From Bradyrhizobium sp. CCBAU 53351 (lineage in GTDB: Bacteria; Pseudomonadota; Alphaproteobacteria; Rhizobiales; Xanthobacteraceae): a stretch of DNA of 64,000 bases. Position 1 is the first letter of the stretch. Each line of letters begins with the position of its first letter. The notes below the pieces were generated by a model. The model worked only from the letters and a program-made list of their open reading frames with translations. It had not been told where the DNA came from and searched no databases. Positions 7,902-17,700 of this stretch are shown in pieces. The DNA lies in NCBI RefSeq assembly GCF_015291745.1, contig NZ_CP030059.1, positions 2,445,501-2,509,500 on the forward strand, given 5' to 3'. The position numbers were made by a program, and so were the translations under genes.

Positions 7902-9530
7902 TTAGAAGATCCGCGAGAAGATCACGTAGAGCGTGGCCGACAGCATGATCGCGCAGGGCAGCGTCAGCACCCAGGCCATCAGCAGGTTGCGAATGGTCGA
8001 CCATTGCAGGCCCGAGCCGTTCGCCGCCATGGTGCCGGCGACGCCTGACGACAGCACGTGGGTGGTCGAGACCGGCAGGCCGAACACGTCGGCGGCACCG
8101 ATCGTGGCGGCCGCCACGAGCTCGGCCGAGGCGCCCTGCGCGTAGGTGAGATGGGTCTTGCCGATCTTCTCACCGACGGTGACGACGATGCGCTTCCAGC
8201 CGATCATGGTGCCGAGGCCGAGCGCGATGGCAACCGCGATCTTCACCCAATTCGGGATGAACTTGGTGGCAGCATCGAGCGAGCCCTTGTAGGCGTTCAG
8301 GGTCGCGATCTCGTCCTTGCCGAGATCGTTCTCCTTGTCCTTCATCAGGAAGCGGATGGCTTCCGAGGTCATGTACATGTCGTTGCGGGTGTTGCCGACG
8401 GCCTCCGCCGGCACTTTGCTCAGCGAGCCGTATTGGGCAACTTGATTGCCGACATCCTTCACCAGCACGGCGAGCGAGGGATAGGTGCCTTCGTTGAGCT
8501 GACGCAGCGCGATGTATTGCGTCACGGCGGGGCGGGGATCACCGATGATGCTGTGGCCGGCGCCTTTCGCCGCGATCACCCTGGACGCGGCCTCCGAGGT
8601 CTTCTGGAATTGGGCGACCTGGGATTCCGGCAGCGCGCGGTTGAGGGCGTAAGCCGTCGGCACGGTGCCGATCAGGATCAGCATGATCAGGCCCATGCCC
8701 TTCTGGCCGTCATTGGAGCCGTGCGCGAAGCTGACGCCGGTGCAGGTTGCGATCAAGAGGCCGCGGATCCAGAGCGGCGGCGCCTTGTTGCCCTCGGGCG
8801 CGGCGTAGAGCGCCGGGTTGCGCACGATGAACTTGAGCAGCAGCAGCAGCACGGCGGCGCAGATGAAGCCGAACAGCGGCGACAGCAGCAGTGCGTAGCC
8901 GATCTCGGTCGCCTTGGTCCAGTCCACGCCCGAAGTGCCGTCGCGGCCGCGCATGACGGCGTTGGCGACGCCGACGCCGATGATCGAGCCGATCAGCGTG
9001 TGCGAGGAGGAGGCGGGCAGGCCGAAGAACCAGGTGCCGAGATTCCACAGGATCGCGGCGATCAGCAGCGCGAACACCATCGCGAAGCCGGCGCTGGAGC
9101 CGACCTGGAGGATCAGCTCGACCGGCAGCAGCGAGACGATGCCGAAGGCGACCGCGCCGGAGGAGAGCAGCACGCCGAGAAAGTTGAAGAAGCCCGACCA
9201 CATCACCGCGACTTCGGCCGGCAGTGAATGGGTGTAGATCACGGTCGCAACCGCATTGGCGGTGTCGTGGAAGCCGTTGACGAATTCGAAGCCGAGCGCG
9301 ATCAGCAGCGCGACGAGCAGGAGGATGTAGGGCAGATAGGTCGTCACCTTCGTGCCGGTGGCGTTGACGTCGGCATAGATGCTGTAGGCGACGAACAGCA
9401 GGCCCGCGGCGAGGATGCCGAAGAACAAAATCATCGTCAGTGGATTGAAGCCCTTGTCGAGATTCGGCCGCGAGGCCGGCTGAACGGGCGCGGGATCGGC
9501 TACCGCGCGGTCGAATGCAACATCGGTCAT
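7902..9530 (-). CDS. pit: PiT-family inorganic phosphate transporter
   Basis: This 542-residue polytopic inner-membrane protein carries the duplicated PiT signature, seen as FVNGFHDTANAVAT near the N-terminus and SFAHGSNDGQKGMGL in the second half, plus GLPASSSHTLIG and FGLPVSTTHVLSSG. It should import phosphate, probably as a metal-phosphate complex, driven by proton motive force. A hydrophilic central loop of about 130 residues separates the halves. ATG at 9530 is preferred to a longer frame to 9626, because the family-like N-terminus and AGGGGCG fit there. It is monocistronic, and no pho box was recognised. Confidence 0.92.
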   Translation of the reverse strand: MTDVAFDRAVADPAPVQPASRPNLDKGFNPLTMILFFGILAAGLLFVAYSIYADVNATGTKVTTYLPYILLLVALLIALGFEFVNGFHDTANAVATVIYTHSLPAEVAVMWSGFFNFLGVLLSSGAVAFGIVSLLPVELILQVGSSAGFAMVFALLIAAILWNLGTWFFGLPASSSHTLIGSIIGVGVANAVMRGRDGTSGVDWTKATEIGYALLLSPLFGFICAAVLLLLLKFIVRNPALYAAPEGNKAPPLWIRGLLIATCTGVSFAHGSNDGQKGMGLIMLILIGTVPTAYALNRALPESQVAQFQKTSEAASRVIAAKGAGHSIIGDPRPAVTQYIALRQLNEGTYPSLAVLVKDVGNQVAQYGSLSKVPAEAVGNTRNDMYMTSEAIRFLMKDKENDLGKDEIATLNAYKGSLDAATKFIPNWVKIAVAIALGLGTMIGWKRIVVTVGEKIGKTHLTYAQGASAELVAAATIGAADVFGLPVSTTHVLSSGVAGTMAANGSGLQWSTIRNLLMAWVLTLPCAIMLSATLYVIFSRIF

Positions 9531-9629
9531 GTCTGGACGCCCCTTACCTTGCAGTTGAGGGGCATTGTCCGCGATGGATTTGAAGGCTGGATGACAAGCG
9601 GCGGTTGAAGGCCGCTTTCCCACCACTAT

Positions 9630-11072
9630 TCAGGCGGCGTGCGCGGCTTTCCTCTGCAGGCCCGCTGCAATCTTCAGATCTTCGACAAAGCGCCGATATT
9701 CCAGCACCTTGGCCTCCGGATCGGGCAGTCGCAGCAGATAGGACGGGTGCACCGTCACCAGAGCCTTTCGCCCGTCGGGAAGGTCTATGAGGCGGCCGCG
9801 GGTCTTGCCGATCGGGGTGATCTTGCCGAACACGCTCTGCGCCGCGGTGGCACCCATCGCTACGATCAGATCGGGTTGGATTACTGAGACTTCCCGCTCG
9901 AACCATTGCCGGCACGCCCGGATCTCCGGCGTATTCGGCTTCTGGTGCAGGCGGATCTTTCCACGCGGCACGAATTTGAAGTGCTTGACGGCGTTGGTGA
10001 CATAGACCTTCTTGCGGTCGACCCCGGCTTCCGCAAGCGCACGGTCGAGCATCTGCCCGGCCGGGCCGACGAAGGGGTGGCCCGCGAGGTCTTCCTTGTC
10101 GCCGGGCTGCTCGCCGACCAGCATGATGTTGGCCGATCTCGGGCCTTCGCCGAATACGGTCTGTGTCGCGTCCTTGTAGAGAGGACAGGCGCGGCAATGC
10201 GCGGCCTCCTCGCGGAGGGTTTCGAGATCGTCGGCGGCGGTCTTGCGTGGCATCGGAGCCTCCGGCCGCTTCTGGGGCTTGTGCGGATCGGTTGCGGCGT
10301 TGGCGATCATGGCGCCGGTCATGCGCTCGGCGTCCTCGATCAAGGGCTTAATGATCGAGGCTTCGGGCAGGTTCCTCCAGTATTTCTTCGGCATCTCGGC
10401 CTGCATCGCCTTCACCTTGAGCCGGGCCGGATTGAAGATGCTGGCGTAGTAGCGCCGCCAGGTTTCCTCCAGTCGATCCTCGCCCGGCGCCTCGCTCTTG
10501 CTGACACCCGGTGTGAACGCGAGCGCATGGCCATCCCAATGCGCGCAGAGGTCCGGCGTCAGGATCGACCAGGGCATGTCGGCGAAGCGTTTGGCGAAGA
10601 ACGGCGCTGCGAGCTCGACGATGTGATGCTCCGGCTCGAACCAGGCGACGTAATGCGCTGCGCGTTCCCTGCCGATCTCGCGGAAGCGCACGAAGGCATG
10701 CATCTTGTGCTCGTCGCGATGGACCGCTCTCGCCATGGCGGTGACTTGCGCGACGTCAGGGTCGGTCGCGGCCTCGATGAGATCGTGATTGTCCTTCAGC
10801 CGAAACAGCAGCCGATAGAGGATGGCAAAGCGCTCGGGATCGCGGTGCAGGATCGCTGCTTTCGCGAGTTCGATGAACTTGCCTGATACGTTGAAGGTGC
10901 CGTCGTTCACCTCGAGGATTGGTGACGGCGCGGGCGGGGCGAACAGCTCGGCTTCGCCGCCTTGCACGGCAAAGGTGACATCGGCGGGCCTCACGTGGTG
11001 AAGCACGAGGCTGCGGGCGGCTGTGCGCCAGCCGTCGAAATCGGTTTCGGTCTCGAGGGTGATGTACTGCAT
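9630..11072 (-). CDS. udgX: UdgX-type uracil-DNA glycosylase fused to a DUF4130 domain
   Basis: The 480-residue protein has an N-terminal DUF4130 domain (about 85-250) and a C-terminal family-4-like UDG domain (about 285-470). UDG motifs are GEQPGDKED (320-328) and VHPSYLLR (441-448). The UdgX-specific loop is present as KIRLH (372-376); its histidine is the residue known to bond covalently to the abasic sugar in M. smegmatis UdgX. Cluster ligands look like Cys293, Cys296 and Cys387, with His364 standing where family 4 has its other cysteine (inference). Its ATG overlaps the upstream radical SAM stop as TGATG. It lies in the LexA-linked repair island. Confidence 0.92.
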   Translation of the reverse strand: MQYITLETETDFDGWRTAARSLVLHHVRPADVTFAVQGGEAELFAPPAPSPILEVNDGTFNVSGKFIELAKAAILHRDPERFAILYRLLFRLKDNHDLIEAATDPDVAQVTAMARAVHRDEHKMHAFVRFREIGRERAAHYVAWFEPEHHIVELAAPFFAKRFADMPWSILTPDLCAHWDGHALAFTPGVSKSEAPGEDRLEETWRRYYASIFNPARLKVKAMQAEMPKKYWRNLPEASIIKPLIEDAERMTGAMIANAATDPHKPQKRPEAPMPRKTAADDLETLREEAAHCRACPLYKDATQTVFGEGPRSANIMLVGEQPGDKEDLAGHPFVGPAGQMLDRALAEAGVDRKKVYVTNAVKHFKFVPRGKIRLHQKPNTPEIRACRQWFEREVSVIQPDLIVAMGATAAQSVFGKITPIGKTRGRLIDLPDGRKALVTVHPSYLLRLPDPEAKVLEYRRFVEDLKIAAGLQRKAAHAA

Positions 11073-12307
11073 CAGAAGCCAAATCCCAATTGTGTTGCCT
11101 TCGGCTTGAACCGTTCGATCAGCCGCGCGTCGTCGAGACGGTACGGCGAAGGGCGGTGATCGCTGAGGACGATGAACGGCAGCGCCTTGTGCTTGGGCAC
11201 ATGCAGCCGTGCGAGATCGGCGAAGCGGATCGTGGTGGTGCGCCGTGTCGCGATGATGCGTTCGACCGCCTTGGTGCCGAAGCCGGGCACACGCAGCAGC
11301 TCCTCGCGGCTGGCGCGATTGACGTCGAGCGGAAAGCGGTCGCGGTGGCGCAGCGCCCAGGCGAGCTTTGGATCGATGTCGAGCGGCAGCATCGCGCTGT
11401 CGTCGACGATCTCCGCAACGTCGAAGCCGTAGAACCGCATCAGCCAGTCGGCCTGATAGAGCCGGTGCTCGCGCAGCAGCGGCGGCTGCACCAGCGGCAA
11501 GGCGCGGCTCGCGTCGGGGATCGGGCTGAAGGCGGAATAATAGACGCGCCGCAGCTTGTACGAGCCGTAGAGATTGGAGCTGGTGTGGAGAATGGTGTGA
11601 TCGGAGGCGCTGTCGGCGCCGACGATCATCTGCGTGCTCTGGCCCGCCGGCGCGAAGCGCTGCGGCCTCGCCTTCGTCTTTGCTTTGCGGTCGTCCTCGG
11701 CTTCGTCCAGCTTCAGCCGCAGCCGGCCCATGGTGCGGCGGATCGCGCGCACGTCCTTCTCGGGCGCGAATTGCTGCAGGCTGGTCTCCTCGGGCATCTC
11801 GATATTGATGGAGAGGCGGTCGGCATATTTGCCGGCCTCCGCGATCAATGCGTCATCGGCCTCGGGAATGGTCTTGAGATGAATGTAGCCGCGGAAGTGA
11901 TGCTCCTCGCGCAGTCTTCGCGCGACGCTGACCACCTGCTCCATGGTGTAATCGGGGCTGCGGATGATGCCGGAGGAAAGGAACAGGCCCTCGATGTAAT
12001 TGCGCCGGTAGAAGTCGAGCGTCAGCTTGACCACTTCCTCGATGGTGAAGCGGGCGCGCGGCACGTTCGAGGAGGCGCGGTTGACGCAATAGAGGCAATC
12101 GTAATTGCAGGCGTTGGTCAGCAGCACCTTGAGCAGGGAGATGCAGCGTCCGTCCGGTGCGTAGGAATGGCAGATGCCCATGCCGGGCGCGGTCGAGCCC
12201 ATGCCCTTGCGGTCGCTGGAATCCCGCTTTTCAGTACCGCTGGAGGCACAGGACGCGTCGTACTTGGCGGCGTCGGCCAGGATTTCCAGCTTGCGTTGTA
12301 CGTCCAT
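11072..12307 (-). CDS. Putative DNA modification/repair radical SAM protein with HhH domain
   Basis: This 411-residue radical SAM enzyme has the CX3CX2C iron-sulfur motif at about residues 67-74 (ACNYDCLYC). Near the C-terminus, PLDVNRASREELLRVPGFG is a helix-hairpin-helix DNA-binding motif. The family is known as a putative DNA modification/repair radical SAM protein and is usually encoded beside UdgX/DUF4130, as here; its chemistry is not established. ATG at 12307 fits the family start MDVQRKLEILADAAKYD; a longer frame to 12445 would run through the promoter. It is translationally coupled to udgX and divergent from imuA, with a LexA box between. Confidence 0.9.
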   Translation of the reverse strand: MDVQRKLEILADAAKYDASCASSGTEKRDSSDRKGMGSTAPGMGICHSYAPDGRCISLLKVLLTNACNYDCLYCVNRASSNVPRARFTIEEVVKLTLDFYRRNYIEGLFLSSGIIRSPDYTMEQVVSVARRLREEHHFRGYIHLKTIPEADDALIAEAGKYADRLSINIEMPEETSLQQFAPEKDVRAIRRTMGRLRLKLDEAEDDRKAKTKARPQRFAPAGQSTQMIVGADSASDHTILHTSSNLYGSYKLRRVYYSAFSPIPDASRALPLVQPPLLREHRLYQADWLMRFYGFDVAEIVDDSAMLPLDIDPKLAWALRHRDRFPLDVNRASREELLRVPGFGTKAVERIIATRRTTTIRFADLARLHVPKHKALPFIVLSDHRPSPYRLDDARLIERFKPKATQLGFGF

Positions 12308-12389
12308 GTTTGAATCCCGTTGATTCCACTGATGAATCCGCAAGCGCGCCAATTCGATTGACTCTCCGCGCGCCGTTAGCTTTATATTA

Positions 12390-12404
12390 GAACATATCAT
12401 GAAC
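12390..12404. promoter_or_regulatory. LexA (SOS) box, alphaproteobacterial type
   Basis: The sequence reads GAACATATCATGAAC. This is a perfect GAAC-N7-GAAC, the reverse complement of the GTTC-N7-GTTC operator bound by LexA in Alphaproteobacteria. It lies 83 bp upstream of the radical SAM start and 65 bp upstream of imuA, in an AT-rich patch (TTTATATTAGAACATATC), so one operator could govern both divergent transcripts. Binding is inferred from the match. Confidence 0.85.
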
Positions 12405-12468
12405 AAATGAGCCAGCCATTGGTTCTCTTCGAGAGCCACCGGCAATCACCTCTGAAGGAGCGGCGAGC

Positions 12469-13263
12469 ATGAGCGGCGCACGTCTAAGCGCGCTTGCGAC
12501 CTTGCGCGGCCAGATCGAACGCATCGAGACCGCGGAGATCGTGCACCAGCACGATCGGGTCGCGCTCGGCCATAACGAGGTCGATGCCGTGCTGAAGGGC
12601 GGGCTCGCGCGCGCGGCGATCCATGAGGTGTTTTGCGAGGGGCGGCAGGGTACGACCGCCACAGGATTCGTCATGGGTCTTGCGGGACGCGTGAGCGCAC
12701 AGCGGCCGCTGTTGTGGGTGCGGCAGGATTTTTCGGAACTGGAAGCCGGCGCGCTGTCGATGAGCGGGCTCAAAGAGCTCGGCCTCGACCCGCGCCGCGT
12801 GGTGACGGTGCGCGCCGCCGATGTCGAGAGCGCGCTGCGAACCTCGGCCGATGCGCTTGCCTGCGACGCGCTGGGGGCCGTCGTGCTCGAGCTCTGGGGG
12901 GAGACCAGGCAGTTCGATCTCGTGGCGAGCCGCAAGCTGACGCTGGCCGCGCAAGGCTCCGGCGTCACCGGTCTCTTGCTGCGCATGGCGGCGCAGCCGC
13001 TGCCCTCGACCGCAGAGACCAGGTGGATGTTGCGCGCGGCACATTCGCCGCCGGGAGCTGTGTGGAGTGCCTGGGGCGCGCCGCGCTTCGATGCCGAGCT
13101 CTTGCGCAATCGTCATGGCCCCTGCGGCCGGTGGATCATGGAATGGAATTGTGATGAGTGCCAGTTCAGTGAGCCGAAGGCGTATTCTCAGCTTGTGGCT
13201 GCCGCGCCTGCCCATCGACCGGATCCAGCGGTTCTTGCAGGTGAGCGGCGGCGCGCAGGATGA
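12469..13263 (+). CDS. imuA: ImuA, SOS mutasome RecA-like protein
   Basis: This 264-residue protein belongs to the ImuA/SulA-related family with a degenerate RecA fold. It works with ImuB and DnaE2 in damage-induced mutagenesis. Family features seen are the N-terminal LATLRGQIERIE, AAIHEVFCEG, and RPLLWVRQDF. There is no intact Walker A lysine, as usual for this family. The start is fixed by GAAGGAG eight bases before the ATG. The gene runs 110 nt into imuB in another frame, a large overlap that keeps the two coupled. Expression is probably LexA-controlled. Confidence 0.92.
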   Translation: MSGARLSALATLRGQIERIETAEIVHQHDRVALGHNEVDAVLKGGLARAAIHEVFCEGRQGTTATGFVMGLAGRVSAQRPLLWVRQDFSELEAGALSMSGLKELGLDPRRVVTVRAADVESALRTSADALACDALGAVVLELWGETRQFDLVASRKLTLAAQGSGVTGLLLRMAAQPLPSTAETRWMLRAAHSPPGAVWSAWGAPRFDAELLRNRHGPCGRWIMEWNCDECQFSEPKAYSQLVAAAPAHRPDPAVLAGERRRAG

Positions 13264-14743
13264 ACCCGGCATCGTCGTCATCAAGGACAACAATGCGCTG
13301 GTGATCCATGCGCTGGACGAGGCCGCCGAGCGCCTCGGCCTGTATATCGGCCAGCCGCTGGCGAATGCGCGGGCGATGTGTCCGGATTTGCGTGTATTCG
13401 ACGCCGATGTCGTGGCCGATGCGAAGACGCTCAGCGACATCGCCGATTGGTGCGATCGCTTCACGCCGCTGGTGGCGCTCGATCCGCCGCATGGGCTGTT
13501 CCTCGATATCACCGGCTGCGCACATCTGTTCGGCGGCGAGGCTGCGCTGCTCAAGACGCTGGTCCGCGCGCTCGCCCGCCAGGGCTTTGCCGTCGGTGCG
13601 GCGATCGCCGGCACGTCGATCTGCGCGCGTACGCTGACGCGGCAGGCATCTGGCAGCATCGTTGCCGATGGCAACGAGGCGGCGGCGATCGAGCGGTTTC
13701 CGGTGTCCGCGCTCGGTGCGGACGAGGCCATCACCACCGGCTTGCGCCGCGCCGGCCTCAAGACCATCGGCGACGTCGCATCGCGCAGCGCCTCCGAGAT
13801 CACGGCGCGGTTCGGCGCCCGGTTCTCCACGCTGCTCGCGCATGCGCTGGGGCAGGGCGATGCGCCGATCAGCCCGCGCAAGCCGCTGCCCGATTACATC
13901 GTCGAGAAGCGCTTTGCCGAACCGATCGCGACCGACACCATGATCGCAATGACGCTGTCGCGGCTCGCCGACACCTTGATCGCATCGATGGAGAAACAGG
14001 GCAAAGGCGCGCGGCGGCTCGAAGCCGCCTTCTTCCGCACCGACGGCGTGGTGCGCGCCATCATGGTCGAGACCGGACGTCCCGTGACGCGAAGCGCGGT
14101 GATCGACCGCCTGTTCCGCGAGCGGCTCGATGCGCTCGCAGATCCCCTCGATCCCGGTTTCGGCTTCGACATGGTGCGCCTGTCGGCGAGCCGCACCGAG
14201 ATCGTGGTGCAGGAGCAGCGCGATCTCGACGCCCATGTCCATGACAATGACGAGCTTGCCGCGCTGATCGACCGCATCGCCGCGCGCATCGGGGGGAAAC
14301 GCGTCGTCGTGCACCTGCCGGAGGATACCCATATTCCTGAATGTGCGGTGATGGCCGCGCCGGCGCAGCATCATCTCGCAGCCGCCATGCAGGCCGAATG
14401 GCCCGCGCGTGTCGAGAGCGAGCCGCCGCTGCGTCCCCTGAGGTTGTTCGACAAGCCGGAGCCGATCAAGGTGCCGTTCGCGGCCGTGCCGGATGGTCCG
14501 CCGCATCAATTTACCTGGCGCCGCGCGCTGCATGCCGTGGTGCGGGTGGAGGGGCCCGAGCGCATCGCGATGGAATGGTGGCGGCAGGACGGCAAGCAGC
14601 TGACGCGTGATTATTTCCGCATCGAGGATGCCGAGGGCCTGCGCTTCTGGATCTTTCGCGATGGTCTTTACGAGGGAGAGGTGTTCGATGGCGATGGCAA
14701 GCCCGCTTCTCCCGGCTGGTATGTGCACGGTCTCTTCGCATGA
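13154..14743 (+). CDS. imuB: ImuB, catalytically inactive Y-family polymerase homologue
   Basis: This 529-residue Y-family-like protein acts as the mutasome hub. It bridges ImuA, DnaE2 and the beta clamp but lacks polymerase activity. The N-terminal LSLWLPRLPIDR replaces the metal-binding sequence of active Pol IV/V, and the palm/finger-like segments QPLANARAMCPDL and DPPHGLFLDITGC are typical of ImuB. The frame is open from 13067, but the ATG at 13154 gives the standard N-terminus MSASSVSRRRILSLWLP. Its stop overlaps the dnaE2 start as ATGA. Confidence 0.93.
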   Translation: MSASSVSRRRILSLWLPRLPIDRIQRFLQVSGGAQDEPGIVVIKDNNALVIHALDEAAERLGLYIGQPLANARAMCPDLRVFDADVVADAKTLSDIADWCDRFTPLVALDPPHGLFLDITGCAHLFGGEAALLKTLVRALARQGFAVGAAIAGTSICARTLTRQASGSIVADGNEAAAIERFPVSALGADEAITTGLRRAGLKTIGDVASRSASEITARFGARFSTLLAHALGQGDAPISPRKPLPDYIVEKRFAEPIATDTMIAMTLSRLADTLIASMEKQGKGARRLEAAFFRTDGVVRAIMVETGRPVTRSAVIDRLFRERLDALADPLDPGFGFDMVRLSASRTEIVVQEQRDLDAHVHDNDELAALIDRIAARIGGKRVVVHLPEDTHIPECAVMAAPAQHHLAAAMQAEWPARVESEPPLRPLRLFDKPEPIKVPFAAVPDGPPHQFTWRRALHAVVRVEGPERIAMEWWRQDGKQLTRDYFRIEDAEGLRFWIFRDGLYEGEVFDGDGKPASPGWYVHGLFA

Positions 14744-17700
14744 CGTCCCCCGCCTATGCCGAGATCGGCATCACCACGAACTTCTCTTTCCTGCGCGGCG
14801 GCTCGGATCCGCGCGCCTATGTGCGTCAGGCGAGCGAGCTCGGCCTTCCCGCGATCGGAATCGCCGACCACAACACGCTAGCCGGCGTGGTGCGAGCGTG
14901 GAGTGAGCTCGACAACGATAAGGTGGTGCACAAGCCGAAACTGCTGATCGGCGCGCGCATCGTCTTCAGCGACGGCACGCCCGACATTCTGGTCTACCCG
15001 CGCGACCGCGCCGCCTATGGCCGGCTGTGCCAGCTCCTGACCCGGGGCAAGCGTGGCGACGACATCACGCGGATCGAGAAGGGCGAGTGCCGTCTCGCCT
15101 TTGCCGATCTCCTGGAGTTTTCGGAAGGACAGCTCCTGGTCCTGACGCTGCCGCATCGCTTCGAGCCAGTGCAGGCGCTGGATGTCCTCGCAAAGCTGAA
15201 AGCAAGCCGCGCCGAGGGCGTGTGGCTGGCGGCGAGCCTGGTCTATCGCGGTGACGACCGCCGCCGCCTCGCGCGGCTCGATGATCTCGCGATGAAGGCA
15301 AAGGTGCCGCTGCTCGCGACCAACGAGGTGCTCTATCACGATCCCGATCGCCGTCCGCTACAGGATGTGCTGACCTGCATCCGGGAAAAGACCACGATCG
15401 AAGCTGTGGGGCGGAAGCTCGAGGCCAATGCCGAACGGTTCTTGAAGACGCCGCGCGAGATGGCGCGGCTGTTCCGCGATATCCCCGATGCGATCGCACA
15501 GACCATGCGCTTTGCGGACAGGATTACATTCACACTCGACCAGCTCAAATACCAATATCCTGACGAGCCGGTGCCGCCGGGCAAGACCGCGCAGGGACAT
15601 CTGGAGGACCTGACCTGGGCGGGCGTCGACAAATACTTTGGTGGCAATATCGACGCCAAGCTGCGCGCGACGCTCAACAAGGAGCTCGCGCTGATCGCCG
15701 AGCTGAAATACGCGCATTACTTCCTCACCGTGCATGACATCGTGCACTACGCGCGCAGCCAGAACATTCTGTGCCAGGGGCGGGGATCGGCGGCGAATTC
15801 GGCCGTGTGCTACGTGCTCGGCATTACCTCGGTCGATCCGACCAAGGTCGATCTGCTGTTCGAGCGCTTCATCTCCAAGGAGCGGCTGGAGCCGCCCGAT
15901 ATCGACGTCGATTTCGAGCATTCGCGCCGCGAGGAGGTGATGCAATATGTCTATCGCCGCTACGGCCGCCACCGCGCCGCGATCATCGCCACCGTCATCC
16001 ATTATCGCCCGCGCAGTGCCATTCGCGACGTCGGCAAGGCACTGGGCCTGACCGAGGACGTCACCGCCGCGCTCGCCGACACCGTCTGGGGCAGCTGGGG
16101 CAAGGGCCTCAACGACATGCAGGTCCGGCAGGCCGGGCTCGATCCCAAAAACCCCATGATCAACCTCGCGGTCGAGCTTGCGACCGAGCTGATCGAATTC
16201 CCGCGCCATCTTTCCCAGCATGTCGGCGGCTATGTGCTGACGCAGGACCGGCTCGACACCTATGTGCCGATCGGCAATGCCGCGATGGACGACCGCACCT
16301 TCATCGAATGGGACAAGGACGACGTCGACGCACTCAGCATGATGAAGGTCGACGTGCTCGCGCTGGGCATGCTGACCTGCATCCGCAAGTGCTTTGATCT
16401 GATCGACCAGCATAAGGGCGAGCGCTACGCGCTCGCGGATATCAAGGGAGAAGATGACGACGAAGTCTATCAAATGCTGCAGCGGGGAGAGTCGCTCGGG
16501 GTGTTCCAGGTCGAGAGTCGCGCCCAGATGAACATGCTGCCGCGCCTGAAGCCGCGGACGTTTTACGACCTCGTCATCGAAGTCGCGATCGTGCGGCCCG
16601 GGCCGATCCAGGGCGACATGGTGCATCCTTACTTAAGGCGTCGGAAAATGAAGCCGGAGGATATCGAGTATCCTTATCCGAAGGGTGGCAATAAGAACGA
16701 GCTTCGTGAGGTCCTGCACAAAACACTCGGTGTGCCCCTGTTCCAGGAGCAGGCCATGCGGATTGCGATCGTGGCCGCAGAGTTCACCTCGGAAGAGGCC
16801 AACGGATTGCGGCGTGCCATGGCAACGTTCCGCAACGTCGGGACCATCGGCAATTTCGAAGAGAAAATGATCGGCAATATGATCCGTCGAGGGTACGATC
16901 CTCAATTCGCGCGAAACTGCTTCGACCAGATCAAAGGCTTTGGTTCCTACGGCTTTCCCGAGAGTCATGCGGCGAGCTTCGCGCAACTCGTCTATATCTC
17001 GTCGTGGCTGAAATACCATCACCCTGACGCGTTCTGCTGCGGCCTGTTGAACTCGCAGCCGATGGGGTTTTATGCCCCGGCGCAGATTGTCGGCGACGCC
17101 CGCAAGAACGGCGTCGAGATTCGTGACATCGACGTATCCTGCAGCTTTGCGCAAAACACGCTGGAGGAGGGGAACGGCAAATATTGCGCGGTGCGTCTCG
17201 GCTTCCGTCAGATCGACGGATTCCACTGGCTGGACGAGGATGAGGAGCGGCTGAAGCGCTCTCAGCTGTCATTCCGGGGCGCTCCGCTTGGCGCGAGCCC
17301 GGAATCCATCGGGCCGCATACGCCTGGAGGAATGGATTCTCAGATGCGCAATTGCGCATCAGAGCTCGACGCTGACGCGTCCTGGAATGACAGGAAGGAA
17401 GACTGGGCCGACCGCATCGTCGCCGCCCGCAAGCGCCGGCCCTTCACCTCGCTGGAAGACTTTGCCCGCGACACCGGTCTGCCCAAGCGCGCGCTGATCC
17501 TGCTGGCGGATGCCGACGCGTTCCGCTCGCTCGGGCTCGACCGCCGCGAAGCGCTGTGGCAGGTGCGGCGGCTGCCTGATGATGTGCCGCTGCCGCTGTT
17601 CGAGGCGGCGACCGCCCGCGAGCAGCCGGACGAGCATGCCAAGCCTCTGCCCGAGATGCCGCTCCCCGAGCAGGTTGTCGCGGATTACCAGACCATCCGG

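Noticed and set aside
17268..17391. Possible frameshift or pseudogene in dnaE2
   Set aside because: The frame stays open through the insert and conserved motifs resume in the same frame, so the gene appears intact.
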